DNA of 33,526 bases from contig MNCI01038180.1 in the NCBI GenBank assembly GCA_015680685.1, positions 36,376-69,901 of the forward strand, in the 5' to 3' direction. Of this stretch, positions 1-10,175 are shown one piece after another. Every line of letters begins with the position of its first letter. Positions within the stretch are counted from its first letter, which is position 1. The notes under the pieces are model-generated. The model ran no database searches. It saw only the letters and a program-made list of their open reading frames with translations, and was not told the DNA's origin. The DNA comes from Gnetum montanum (Eukaryota; Streptophyta; Gnetopsida; Gnetales; Gnetaceae). The translations under genes and the position numbers were made by a program.

Positions 1-128
1 TGTCTTTCCCTTTTGGATATTCTTGCTTGCAGTAGAAAAGCTCGTAGCCTTCTCAGGTCAGGAGTAGTAAGGACTCAAGTGGGAAGCCAACAACTGCTGG
101 TGGTGTTGCTTGCTATTGCTCTTTCAGA

Positions 129-860
129 TGGACTGGTTGATTGCAGTTTCGAGTGCTGAATGGCGATTTTATAGATGCCTGCGCACCATTGGCTGTTGGT
201 CGTTTGCCTTCCGGTTTGAAACTCTACGCTACGGTATGAGCTTCCCCAAGATTGTTTCCTATTCCTATGTTCATGGTAGTTTACTGTTTCTTCGACGAGT
301 GAAGAGCAAACCGTGTTTCTTTGTACCGAGTTTTTTTGGAGTGCAGATAGTTGACCAAGGAATTATTCTTTCCTTTGTGTCGCTTAACCAACCATAATTG
401 AAAACTATGCCATATCTTGACAAACATTCAAGTGCTCCATGGAATGACTTGTTAAACACTTTAAAATCTCTTTATTGCGTGTTCTTGGCTTTGGAATACA
501 TACTGTTTGATTGTGATGTTTTAGGGTCCATTTCTGCCCAGTTTACACCTGCCTTCACTCTCCTAATTACCCATTACCCATATTCTCAATTCTACCAGAC
601 TTCGTCAGAAAATGGTAAAATACTGAAATTCAAAACGTGGGCAGAGGAGCTAACTTCTTCGTGCAGGCATGTTTGTGCGATTTTGATCCATTCCAACTTC
701 CTTGATCAAAAGATCTGGTCTTTCCTTTGATCGATTCTAATCTGTCTTAGCACGCTGCCACTAGCGTTCAGAATATGCGTTTCTGCTGTCAGCAAAATCA
801 GCTATTTAAATTTTAGAACTTATCCGCTCCGATACGATACGATTCATATCACAAACTCCA
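129..860 (+). repeat. Tandem duplication, unit 1 (diverged)
   Basis: This stretch aligns by eye, with many substitutions and small indels, to 1236-1890. Shared landmarks in the same order are ACCATTGGCTGTTGGTCG, a TTTACT.TTTCTTCGACG block, GCAAACCGTGTT, a TTTGATTGTGATGTT block, AATGGTAAAAT.CTGAAATT and GTGGTCTTTCCTTTGAT-like text. Compared with unit 2 it carries about 25 extra bases after GAGTGCTGAA and a 5-base insertion in the exon-like frame, so that frame is broken here. The right edge is approximate. It is probably an old local duplication of a gene end plus its downstream sequence; no transposon termini were seen. Confidence 0.75.
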
Positions 861-1235
861 TGGCAACAAATCCATCGACATGAATATTTCAATATGATGC
901 TCTTTTTGAATGATAGCGATTCCAGCGATAATCAACTTGAATGAATGGATGGGTTTTGGGGCCTGGATGATTGCAAAGGATAGGCTATATGATTAGAAAG
1001 TGATGAAGAAAAATTACAATAAAGCCTCCAAACCGATATGGTAAAAGAAAAACAAAAGAAAACTATTTTTTTTTAATGATCTATAACACTATTTTGATGG
1101 TATGATCTACCTATTTATTATATAGTCATCTATATATTTCCAATCCTCAAAATGATGTAGAGTAGTGAGGAGTAATAAGGAATTGTTAGATGATAATTCA
1201 TATTTTATGATATTGTAAAAGTTAATTCGTAAACT

Positions 1236-1890
1236 ATTTTGGTTGCAGGTACGAGTGCTGAACCATTGGCTGTTGGTCGTTTGCCGTCCGGTTTGAAACT
1301 CTATGGTGTAAACTTCCCTAAAATAGTTTCTATTGGCAAATCAAAATAATCGAATGGCAGTTGATTATAATTTAATCTTTGTTAATTGGAGTTTACTATT
1401 TCTTCGACGGCTGCTGTGTCAAGGGCAAACCGTGTTCCTTGTCCTCAGATTTTTTTAGAGTTTCAGTGTTTCTTAGTTGACCCGGAAATTTTTTCTCCCG
1501 GGCTTAGCAAATCGTGATTGCAATCTCTTTATTCTCTGTTCATGGTCTTGGAATTGGAAGAAGTATAATTTGATTGTGATGTTCCAGACTATTTATGCAC
1601 AGCTCACAACTGCTTCCATAATTATCCGTTAACAGGATTGCCAAGTCTATGAGACTTTGTCAAAAAATGGTAAAATGCTGAAATTGAAAACGTGTGCTGA
1701 GGAAATAAACGCTTGCGTGCAGGCTTATACGGGTGATTTTTATCAATTCCAACTTCATTGATGAAAGGATGTGGTCTTTCCTTTGATACATTCTACTCTG
1801 TCCTAGCAAGTAGCGAGTAGCGGCCAGAATATGCCGTTCTGCTGTATCACCAAGTTCAGATATTTCAATTTTAAAACTTCGCCGTTTAAC
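1236..1890 (+). repeat. Tandem duplication, unit 2 (diverged)
   Basis: Second copy of the unit at 129-860, offset by about 1.1 kb. Similarity covers both the exon-like frame at 1249-1349 and several hundred bases downstream. The duplication therefore included non-coding sequence and was not a retrocopy of a spliced mRNA. The sequence between the units (about 860-1235) and after unit 2 (about 1890-2078) is A+T-rich, and I see no gene in it. Confidence 0.75.
1249..1349 (+). other. Possible terminal exon of an unrecognised gene
   Basis: After a splice-acceptor-like TTGGTTGCAG ending at 1248, an open frame runs for about 33 codons to TAA at 1347-1349. The peptide includes EPLAVGRLPSGLKLYGV and ends FPKIVSIGKSK. 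The homologous place in unit 1 (after TTGATTGCAG at about 139-148) keeps the APLAVGRLPSGLKLY part but is disrupted by insertions. Conservation of this frame in two diverged copies hints at past coding function. I do not recognise the protein, and the stretch is too short to assign. It could be a chance frame. Confidence 0.3.
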
Positions 1891-2078
1891 TCGTCGCAAG
1901 CCATGAAACACTTTGTCACTTTCGTGCTAGATCACTTCACTGAGAGATTAGCTTAAGAACCTTTTAATATTCAATTTCATGAGGAATTAGGTAGAGTTCG
2001 CTCAGCTGGGACATTTATAAGGCACTTTTGTGTCTTAATTAAGAGTAGACTTATTGGTTAAATATTTAAGATGAGGAT

Positions 2079-2883
2079 TGTAAGAAAATTTTGAAGTATC
2101 TTAATAGCTCTTCTCCTTCACCCTCTCTAGACAAACTTTATAGAGACGGTACCACCATCATTGACCACAATAGTCTTCTTTCCTATCTTAAGGAGCATTT
2201 CGAGGCCTTATCTATTGTTAACCTTATGGATCTCTCATCATTCAAGGGTGCTACACTAAATATCCTAGGTTAATTCTACAATGTTGCAAAATTTAGAAGT
2301 TGATATTACTCAGGTTGAGCTTCAACAAGCTTGTTTTAAACTGAATCCTGGAAAGGCCCCCAGTTATGATGGTTTCCCTACTAAATTTTTTCAGAATCAT
2401 TTAGATTTGGTTGGTAATGATCTCTTCCAAGTTATTAGAGAGGCTACCCTTACCAATTCCCTAGGGTCAAATTTAAATCTAGGGATTATTTGTCTTCTTC
2501 CTAAATTGAAGGATCCTACTCATATCTTTAATTGGTGAACCATTACTCTTCTTAATGTGGTCTACAAAATATGGTCCAACTGCTTAGCCTTACGTTTGAA
2601 AAAAATTCTTTGTCATGTTATCTCTCCCCAGCAAATTGACTTTGTTTCGAGGTAATACATTTTAAATAATGTGGTTGCTGCTTGGGAAGGTCTTCAATGG
2701 GTGGAGGACAACGATCAAGATATCTTCTTGATGAAGCTTGATTATGCAAAATCCTATGACAATATTAAGTGGATCTTTATTATCCAGACCATGACTAAAC
2801 TGGGTTTTGGTCATAAGTTTCTTCATATGGTGAAATCTTTATTCTTAGATGCCACTATGAGAATAACTACTACCTTAGGTATC
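2079..2883 (+). pseudogene. LINE (L1-type, plant) reverse transcriptase fragment
   Basis: Three broken reading frames (about 2091-2273, 2281-2538, 2671-2886) together read like the N-terminal half of a plant non-LTR retrotransposon RT. Visible motifs are a PGKAP.YDGFP block, IICLLPKLKDPTHI, a following TITLLNVVYKI block interrupted by a stop at 2536-2538, SPQQIDFV with a stop just after it, and MKLDYAKSYDNIKW, which holds the first catalytic Asp region. There is at least one frameshift near 2275 and several stops. The match stops at 2883, exactly where an LTR begins, before the YADD box and the 3' tail. The left end lacks the endonuclease ORF, as in a typical 5'-truncated LINE. The missing 3' part should lie beyond the right edge of the window, on the far side of E3. 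Confidence 0.85.
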
Positions 2884-3604
2884 TGACGAGCAGTGAGGTA
2901 CCCCTACGCCCAACCATACGAATACAAGCGTTTATGCGCGATCTGATCGAACTTCAAGGATTAAGTGCTTATGCTCTTACACAAAACAAGGATGGGTAAT
3001 GCGATCGTTGTCTTCCCAAGCTTACTTGTAAGGCATGATTGTATGGTTAAGTAAACTTGAGGTATATGTTTTTTATGTTTTATGTTCCTAATGCTTGAAT
3101 TGGAGAAATAAAATAATTGAGTTAACTAATTTAATTTCACTAATCAACTACGCTCTAACTAGTCCTAACACTAGCATTTGTTCCCACTTTCCGGACACAT
3201 CCTGAACTAGTGTAACACTACTGGGATTACCAAACGCTAGTTGTTATTGGGTTACCAAGTGTTCCACGTATGCTCAAAGTGGTTGTCTTGAGTGTGCTAA
3301 TTCGTCGATAATTAACAATTCAATAAAATAACATTAATTAACTAATGAGAGTAGCGAGTAATAGTAAATAACATTTAAATTAAATAATTAAGCTATTTTG
3401 AATGTTGCAAGGTTTATCACAAAGTTCGTCTTTATTTCCGGACACAAGGTGTGCTTAGGTACAAAATGCTCAAATAAAGATCCGTTCACTCTATGACTCC
3501 TATTGTGGACACTCAGAAATAATTCTAACTCTGGAAAGGAAAAAATGCAACAATTCGGCTAAGGGACTAAGAAACTAACTGCGAAATCAAGTGCCCTCGT
3601 CTCT

Positions 3605-3612
3605 TATTTATA
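3605..3612 (-). promoter_or_regulatory. TATA box of the E3 LTR
   Basis: The minus strand reads CCTATAAATAAGAGACG, a good plant TATA box. It sits about 100 nt downstream of the LTR start (3709), so U3 would be short and R-U5 long. The position is predicted from sequence only. Confidence 0.45.
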
Positions 3613-3643
3613 GGTGATGAGACAAACTCTAATATCACATGTT

Positions 3644-3699
3644 CGATATCGCTTTGGCACCTTTGATATCGTGGGTTTGATATCGGGGGTCCGATATCG
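3644..3699. repeat. Four GATATCG boxes in the E3 LTR U3
   Basis: GATATCG occurs at 3645, 3665, 3679 and 3693, spaced 20, 14 and 14 bp. The first is the full 8-bp palindrome CGATATCG. All lie between the LTR edge and the TATA box, the usual place for LTR enhancer sites. Confidence 0.5.
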
Positions 3700-3709
3700 T
3701 GACTCATCA

Positions 3710-5720
3710 TACCCCCATGACTAAATGAAAACTCGTCCTCAAGTTCCTTACAAAATATTGAGAATGTATGGGATTATTGATTGAAGGACAACTGATGGTG
3801 ACATGAAATGACAGACTCACAGTGCCTGGTGAATGGATCGAAAAACATATTATAGCATTGGTGTTCATAACCATTTTGGTGAATACTATACATAAATGAC
3901 ATCCAGACCCTCATTTGACAGCTTGAAGAGAGAGAGAAAGAAAATGAGGCATGTTGTTGCCGATGTCGAAAATGTGCACACCGTTATTCATTCATGGCCA
4001 CATGATCAAGCTTGTTCCTTGTGTAAATGTGTTTTGCTCTAGTCCATCCTGAGTGCTCCCTTCTATCCTAGTCCATTATTCATGTCATCGCCATCTGTAC
4101 ACACAATACAATCACAAATTAGCGAGGTTAGATAAGGTATAATATAATTGATACCTTGCCTTGATATGAAGCACATTGGCTAGGTTGTGGGTATGGCATA
4201 TACTGGGTTAGAGGTTTGCAACTGATAACTACCCAAGGTGTAGGGGTGACATAAGTAATGAAATGGAAAAATTTGCAATAGGCCCCCACGACTAAGAGTG
4301 AACCTTTGGTAGCAATAGGGTGGAGAACGAAAGAACAAGAAAGATGAGAGAAATAACAACGGTGAAGCCAATAAGAAGAAAAAAAATGGATGTCATGGAT
4401 GGGGTGCAACAAAAAATAGTGGATTACAGGAAATGTTTAAGGGAAAGAACTTAAATAATTGCATCAAAAAAGAATGCCATTGGGTCCTCCCCAAAGCAGG
4501 CTCATGCCGCTGATGCCCTGACAAACCCACAAACCAAAGAGTCTGTAGGCTCTAGGAATGTCATATGGAAACAATGGTTAAAAACTTACCCATAAGAATT
4601 TACTAAAGAATAACAATGCATCAACCAAGATATAGACTAATCATAAAATCAACAATGAGGTGGAATATGGAAAGCAATGCGGAAAGAGAGAATGGAATGG
4701 AATGGAATCCCAAAATCAAGGTTGTGTAAAGTCCCTTGTGTACTATGTGATTAAGGTGACTTAATAAAATTTGGTCCAAATCCAGATTAAAACTAATTAC
4801 ATCCAATGACCTCACATCAACACACTTGACCAACCCATCATCCTGAAGTAATGAGGATGCTTTCACAAAGCAACCACCATTCCAAAAGGAGAAGAATAGA
4901 GAAACAAGAAGTAAGGAAGGGCCATAGTTAGAGGGAACCTTCAAGCATGAGTAACATGTCTTTCCAATGCCATAACCAATGCTTGTAGCCCATGTTTCTT
5001 TATTATGTCTAAGGGGTATGCTTTGAATTCCCACTAGTTTTTTTCTTTTGAGTGAGAACCACACCATGCAAAGACTTATTCAGTCAACTTCCTAATATTG
5101 GTCAATAGTGGAATGGTGGAAAACCTATGAAAAAAATTCAAGGACCTAAGAGAATAGCTAGAACAAATGTGTCGAATCCCTTTGAAGTCACACCCTTTTC
5201 AATCCATTTGTATCTTTCCTTGGTTTGAAGAATACCAAGCCACCAATTCATTAATAAGTTTTCTTAAGAAAAAGGACAGTACATTTCTAAAAAAAAGGGA
5301 GACAATGGAGTTGTATGGATAAATGGATGACGTGGACTCATTACCTATTTTATCAAAAGAAACCATATCTTAGCATCAACATTAAAAGTCAAAGGTAAAA
5401 ACCAAACATTAGCAATCACTACCATTATAGTACAATCCACCATCATGAGCACTTATTATACGATGAGTGGAAGTAATTCAAACAAAATGTAATAGAGAAA
5501 GAAATAGTAAAAATGTTAAAAATAGTGTAAAACAAAAACAAGTAAAGATGAAGAATGTGTAAAAAAAAAAAAGACAAAGGAACTAAGGGCTTAGAATGGT
5601 TAGCATTAGTGGCCATCTCCCCCATGACTGAGTTGGAAGGAGGAGATCTGAAATAATGAGCAAGGTTGTCCATTAATAGAGGTAGTGTTAGTACTAGTTG
5701 TTTTAGGCTAATGGAAAGGT
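3710..5720 (-). other. E3 region between integrase and 3' LTR; possible decayed extra ORF
   Basis: About 2 kb of A+T-rich sequence separates the end of the E3 integrase from the probable 3' LTR. Athila-group elements often carry a long 3' region, sometimes with an env-like ORF. The longest minus-strand frame here (4621-5067, 148 aa) has two hydrophobic stretches, and another (5443-5673) is rich in F, L and I. Neither has a motif I recognise, and hydrophobic frames arise readily in A+T-rich DNA. The last minus-strand bases before the purine tract (GAGGACGAGTTTTCATTTAG) resemble the end of gypsy internal regions. No confident gene is present. Confidence 0.3.
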
Positions 5721-6352
5721 TTGGTTTGTTGGATGTTGACTAATAATTTTCTATTTGGACTTTTAGGTTTATAGATCATCATGGCCTCTGAAGGAAAAGT
5801 TTCATGAATGATATAAGATCCTTCCCACAACATTTGAAATTTAGTTCATTATGGCACATGTGCAAGATTCCACTAAAGAACCTTATCTCCTAGTTGGTAT
5901 CTAACTTTTCTAATTCTTAGGTCATGAAGTTGCTTGTTGAAGGCCTTGTGCAATTTGTTGGATGACAAGGTGGCTAATCTATTTTCATCTAGCAAGTTAA
6001 GGTTTATTAACTATTCTTTATGTGCTAGACTAAGGTCAAGATTTAGGTCACATGATGTAGATAGTATACAAAGCTTAGATTAGATAGGAAGAGTTGGAAG
6101 TTTACTATACACTAACTCATAGGGAGAATAGCCTATAGGGAGTTTCCATGTGGAGCAGTATGCCCAAAGAGCATCATTCAATTTGGTGCTATAGTCTTCA
6201 CCTATATTTGCTAATGGTTTGTGTTAATATTTTTGTGATTTCCCTATTGGCGTCTTCAGCTTAACCATTCGCTTGAGGATGATATGGTGTAGTCACTTAT
6301 GTTCAACTCCTAAGCATTGCATTAATTTTCAAAAGGTCGCACTTGTAAAATG
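5720..6352 (-). pseudogene. E3 integrase, C-terminal part (broken)
   Basis: Read on the minus strand with frameshifts, this piece starts just after E2. It shows the integrase YHPQANG box followed by a stop and then A-E, so the third catalytic acidic residue is still encoded. It continues with KLNDALWAY, a GYSPYELVY block, a helical region around LHKAFNKQLHDLR, a YQLGDKVL block and an SH3-like end around WEGSYIIHETFP. This is the normal order for the C-terminal half of a Ty3/gypsy integrase. Numerous stops (for example a CAA-to-TAA change in the QANGQ box) show it is dead. It was separated from the rest of the gene by insertion of E2. Confidence 0.75.
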
Positions 6353-6357
6353 TGTAT
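6353..6357. repeat. Target site duplication of E2, left copy (TGTAT)
   Basis: These five bases sit directly outside the LTR start TGTACCGCC. They match TGTAC at 14489-14493 with one transition. Removing E2 and one copy brings the two parts of the E3 integrase frame together at the DNG box, which independently supports the boundary. Confidence 0.7.
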
Positions 6358-6941
6358 TGTACCGCCTGAAATCGTCAGCCTCCGGCTGGAAGGAAACAGA
6401 GACCGTGGGATCGCAGGACGAGAACAGAAGACCCTGCCTTCGCCTGAGGGCGATCTGGAATGCACGAAGGAAGAGTATCTTGGGTGGTCCGCACGCGGAT
6501 CAGACAAGGATTTATCCGCACGTATGCAAAGGTGCTATACGCTGGGTTATGGCGTAAACGGGTGTAGATGGCGTAAACAGTGTAAAACAGATGCAAACGG
6601 AGCGTAAGCGTAAACGGGTGTAAACAGAATGCGTGGGCCAAGTTGACATAAAACTGTAAACTGTAAACAATCTTATGCAGCAAATGTAACAATGATATTA
6701 CAGAATGAGAATACAGTGCACCGGTCTAACACAGTTGTGGCAAAGCACAAGGCGGACGAAAAGCCCCGACGGATGGGAGGGCAACTGGGCTGGATTACGC
6801 TGTGGGCGTGGCCTAGAGATTGTGCGCGGCGTACAGGTTTTCCAGCGTAAGAGGGTTTTGAGCTCTGGTGCGCAGCGTAAATGTCTCTGGGTATGCTCTG
6901 GGATTTTTGCCGACCGTCCTTGGTGGAGTGGAGAACTGGGG

Positions 6942-6949
6942 TTTTTATA
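6942..6949 (-). promoter_or_regulatory. TATA box in E2 3' LTR
   Basis: The minus strand reads CCGATATAAAAACCCC. The same box is conserved at 13834-13841 in the other LTR. The palindrome-rich segment lies just upstream of it. Confidence 0.5.
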
Positions 6950-7039
6950 TCGGTTGTTACGCTAGACTCGGGTTAGGAGACACGTGGTGCGTTGACCAGG
7001 TGCATACAATTTATAAATATACAACATATTACATCTACC

Positions 7040-7452
7040 GGGTGTATACGCGGGGCGTATATGCCACATCATGTCGACGTACACGCTGGGCGTATACGCT
7101 GGACGTGCCGAGTGTGTGAACTTGGGTGGAGACGCTATGGACGTTGGGCGTGCACGCCGACAATGGTTGGGCGTATACACTGACGGCTGCCGACTTGCTT
7201 CAATTCTTGCTCTTCGATGTTGTCTCCATTCTGTCATTGAGAATTCATCGTCGGGCATGTGCATCTGTGGTGCCGAGCGTACAGACAAGGCATGTACATT
7301 GGGCGCGCAAGTCGGATGTCTACTGGGTGTATACGCTGGGAATGTCGGGCATATATGTTGGACGTGTATACACTGTTGATGCTGAGCATATACGCTGGGT
7401 GTATACGCTGGTACTGTCGAGCGTATACGCTGTTGATGCTGGGCGTATACGC
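7040..7452. repeat. Array of GCGTATACGC palindromes (decayed copy)
   Basis: Exact GCGTATACGC occurs at 7090, 7421 and 7443. There are many one-base variants such as GTGTATACGC and GCGTATATGC. The variants are what CpG-to-TpG/CpA decay of the palindrome would give; the better preserved copy is at 13934-14344. Confidence 0.7.
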
Positions 7453-7559
7453 TGGTACTGCACTTAGCGAAAAGTGGGCCTTTTGATTCCAGAAGTTTGC
7501 AATNTCCTTTCCCACGTACTACTGAACACGGTGCGATGACGTCTAGTCAAGTGGCAGAN

Positions 7560-7848
7560 TAGGAGAAGAGAGATTGTGGGGAGGGGCGACTCCCCAAGAA
7601 AGTATGTTGGGAGATGGGGTGCTCGGGTGTGCGGCATGCTGGTCCTTGTCAATAGCCATTGTTTAGCAGATTCGGAGTTCAGACATGCGATGGGTGTCCT
7701 AACATTTTGACATTTTCTTGTTCTTATGTTGGTTGGTTGTTCTCAGGATGAAGGTGGTGATGATGCCCAAGAGGCTGGCCCCAGTGGAGCAGGGGCCCCT
7801 AACGTTGGTGGATCTAGAGAGGACGACCCTCCCGCCTCGGATGTTTAG
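7560..7848 (+). pseudogene. Remnant of the antisense gene in E2 (end of one exon plus the last exon)
   Basis: The last exon, 7747-7848, follows a good acceptor (TTGTTCTCAG) and encodes 33 residues, DEGGDDAQEAGPSGAGAP onward, ending at TAG 7846-7848. A donor-like AAA|GTATGT at 7601/7602 would make a 145-nt intron and join in phase 0, as in E1. In E1 the corresponding exon starts with VPTEEKGDAQAEEPAQEE, is also acidic, and also ends facing the protease gene. Upstream exons are missing; the sequence reaches an N at 7559. The small piece 7505-7558, between two Ns, matches nothing I recognise. Confidence 0.55.
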
Positions 7849-8163
7849 TGTTTTAATTTTTAAGTTTTTGATTTTTTGTCTTTGACTTAGATTTATGCTG
7901 GAAATGTGACTTGAAAATTCTGAAACAGATGAAAACAGTTGAAAGCTGTAATTGTACAATGTTGTATGTAAGAAATTTTTTGTTGATTTTTGAATTTAAT
8001 CGTAAACATGACACAGCAACGTAAAATGTTTTGGCTTATTTTGAGTTTGATCGCACACATGACACGATAATGTAAAATGTTTTTGAGTTTTACTTCTTTG
8101 TTTAAAGCGTAATGTACCGAAGTAACCATAAATGAAACGTAAAAAGGAAAACAAAGTACGCAC

Positions 8164-8451
8164 TAGTTTAAAGCCGTTTCGTGCCCCTAAGCGTAGTTTA
8201 AGGCCATTTCGGGCCCCATTGTGAACGAGCAATATTTTGGGTAGAGTGGATAGGTTTCTTAGTGGACCAACCATCTCTGATCGTGGCTAGTTTTATGTCA
8301 TTGCGGACATGATAGTTTAACATCTTTCCGGACAAGAAGTGTTGTTTAATTTTAATCTTTTTGTTGTTTATTATTTTTTTGTGTTTTGGGTTTGGTTGTA
8401 GTTTAGTTTAACGTCATTTCGGACTTCATGTAGTTTAACGTATTTTCAGAC
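8164..8451 (+). repeat. Six copies of the spacer motif between antisense gene and protease (E2)
   Basis: Copies start at 8164, 8194, 8288, 8313, 8404 and 8431. The first two are of the GCC type (TAGTTTAAGGCCATTTCGGG), the others of the GTC type (TAGTTTAACGTCATTTCGG). They lie in the same spacer as the three copies in E1 (25701-25799) and have the same orientation. Confidence 0.75.
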
Positions 8452-8465
8452 AAGGAGTATTGATC

Positions 8466-9824
8466 TTATTTTAATTGTTTTTTTATTCTTTTCATGTTTA
8501 TGTCCTGCGATTTATTAATTGGTATGATTTTGTATTCGGCGTCCCCTTCGCTGATCACGTTGAATCGTAATTCAGCCCAAGGGATGTTCAATGGAATGGC
8601 TTCTATGTCAGTGTTTTTAGGCGTCTCAGTGTCTGTCAGGCTTTCTGTATTTGTTTCTGTATGAGGAGGTGTGCGTACAGCGTCCGACGTAGGCGTTTCA
8701 CTTTTAGGAGGTTTTTGTCCCGTGTTCGAAGGCTTACGGTTTACCGGTGGTTGCGGATTTTCATCGTTTCGGCTAGGCTTTTCGATCTCGACTTCCGAGC
8801 CCTAATCTATGTCCAGATGCGACGAAATGATGGGGGTAGCTACCTCCCCGTGTATGATGACCTCACCGCCCTCATAAGGCAGGTGAATTTCTTGGTGTAT
8901 GGGGGAGGAGACAACTCTGAGTTGGGCCAACCAGGGTCTCCCTAATATTAGGCTGAACCCTGGCATCTCATCGACCACTAGGAAGTCGGAAGATGTAGGG
9001 AACTGGTCCCCCGCTATGAAATCCAAGGTTATTGTTGCTTTTACCATTACACGTGACCCACTGAATGATTTTAAACAATTAGTTGCGGTCGGTTTAATCG
9101 ACTCAGTAAGCCCCAATTGTTCAACGATGGGGTATGGTACAACATTGGTTGTGGCTCCATCATCTACGTGGACCCTATGTATTTTGAACTGGTTCATGCG
9201 TATTGTTATGAACATGGGGGCTGTTGTGATTTCCCCCGTTTTCTTGTCCACTTTGATGTTGTCGTCATGAAAGCTTACGAGTTTAGGAGTAGTTCCGTGA
9301 GGCGAGTGCATCACCGCATGAATAGACGGTTCATTTGGGGGCAAATCCTCACTTACCGGGATTGATGTCAACATACGTACTAAAGCTTCCCAATGTGTTT
9401 GGGACATCAAAACCAAGTCGTCCAAGCTTAGTGAAGTATTTTTCTGTTTTAGTGCTTGGGTAACTTGTGTCAGGACCATTGCAAAATCTCTACTGTCTGG
9501 GATGTTTTTATTAGCAGTGACTGGGTCCATTGGACCCAATAGTTTTATTTCCCATTTTGCTGGTTTGTCATTCTTGTTCGGAATTGTCATTTTATGCGGT
9601 TCTTGTGTTTTAGATGATTCACCTTCGCTGTCCGTGTTAGGTCGGTCGTTGGATGATGACATGGGCATGGAGTTAAGGGGAGTGGGCTTGGGTGGTCCCA
9701 CAGCTAGCCATTGGCGTTCTTTCTCCATACACTCACGTGTAAGCCTATCTACCAGGCGTTCTCGCGTGTTGCGTGGGGGTGGAGTTAGCCTTAGAGCCTT
9801 GGGTTGCCCTGGGACCCTAACCAC
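8466..9824 (-). CDS. E2 aspartic protease region of gag-pro (one internal stop)
   Basis: Retropepsin-type protease that would process the Gag polyprotein in virus-like particles. The open part, 9824-8802 (340 codons), begins with a proline-rich linker. It holds the active-site block RVHVDDGATTNVVPYPI (catalytic Asp followed by D-G-A, as in other Tat/Athila proteases that carry DDGS), and the conserved GRPWLAQLRVVSS..HQE.HLP block near its end. A TAG at 8802-8804 interrupts it; the same frame then runs on to TAA at 8466-8468 with an acidic, P/T/E-rich tail. It is in the same frame as the gag C-terminus upstream, separated only by a TGA at about 9957, so gag and protease were probably one ORF. 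No RT follows. Confidence 0.85.
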
Positions 9825-10175
9825 ATATGGGGCTGGGCGGGGTTGCGGGTGGACGATCAGATATGATGGGGCAGGAGGCTGACTAGGTATCCTGATGACG
9901 TACGGGGTTTGTTTTGGTGGAGGTTGGACCTTCGTTGTTGCAACAGCGGGTGGTACTCAGATTACGAAAGGGGTAGGCCAAGCATGAGGGGTTGGTGTGT
10001 TCGTGGAATTGACCGGAGGGATGCGCACCACGTATGGTTTTTGACGCGTCATAACGTTGGATGTGGGTACGGTCGAGGGCACCCGGACTACGTATGGTCG
10101 CTGCGGGGTGTGTGGTGGTTGAGGTGCGGGTGTGGACACAGTGGGAGGAATCCGAACTATGAATGGCCTACTGGG
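9800..10175 (-). repeat. PYVVRVP repeats in the Gag-protease linker (E2)
   Basis: The linker between the Gag zinc knuckle and protease carries about six copies of the heptad P-[YF]-[VI]-[VI]-R-[VI]-P, for example PFIVRIP, PYVVRVP, PYVVRIP, PYVIRIP and PYVVRVP, separated by 12-20 proline/threonine-rich residues. One copy is hit by the TGA near 9957. E1 has about three diverged copies at the same place (27250-27460). Confidence 0.8.

Larger units (their letters stand above)
2884..3709 (-). mobile_element. Probable 3' LTR of the old Athila-like element E3
   Basis: The block is bounded by TGACGAG at 2884 and CTCATCA at 3709, which form near-perfect short terminal inverted repeats of the TG...CA type. 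It abruptly interrupts the LINE on the left. On the right the minus strand shows a purine-rich tract (GTCATGGGGGTA, 3710-3721) directly before the LTR, as expected for a polypurine tract. A TATAAATA box lies about 100 bp inside. Orientation (minus) and position fit the E3 pol pieces to the right. The partner 5' LTR is outside the window, so neither pairing nor target duplication (left flank GTATC) can be tested. An alternative is the LTR of another minus-strand gypsy element. Confidence 0.6.
6358..7503 (-). repeat. E2 3' LTR (truncated at its inner end)
   Basis: It matches 13241-14394 from TGTACCGCC onwards with scattered, mostly C/T and G/A differences. The match ends at 7503, right at an N. 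The last 94 bases of the other LTR (14395-14488) and the expected polypurine tract are missing here. On the minus strand transcription would run from right to left, so the lost part is the outer end of U3. Confidence 0.85.

Noticed and set aside
4621-5067. 148-codon hydrophobic frame as an env-like gene of E3
   Set aside because: No domain or conserved motif, A+T-rich composition and no second copy; kept only as a possibility in the region entry.
6868-7515. Long frames on both strands in the E2 LTRs (also 13854-14489)
   Set aside because: The repeated GCGTATACGC words lack stops in several frames and generate repetitive peptides (YTLG..YA). They are LTR sequence, not genes.
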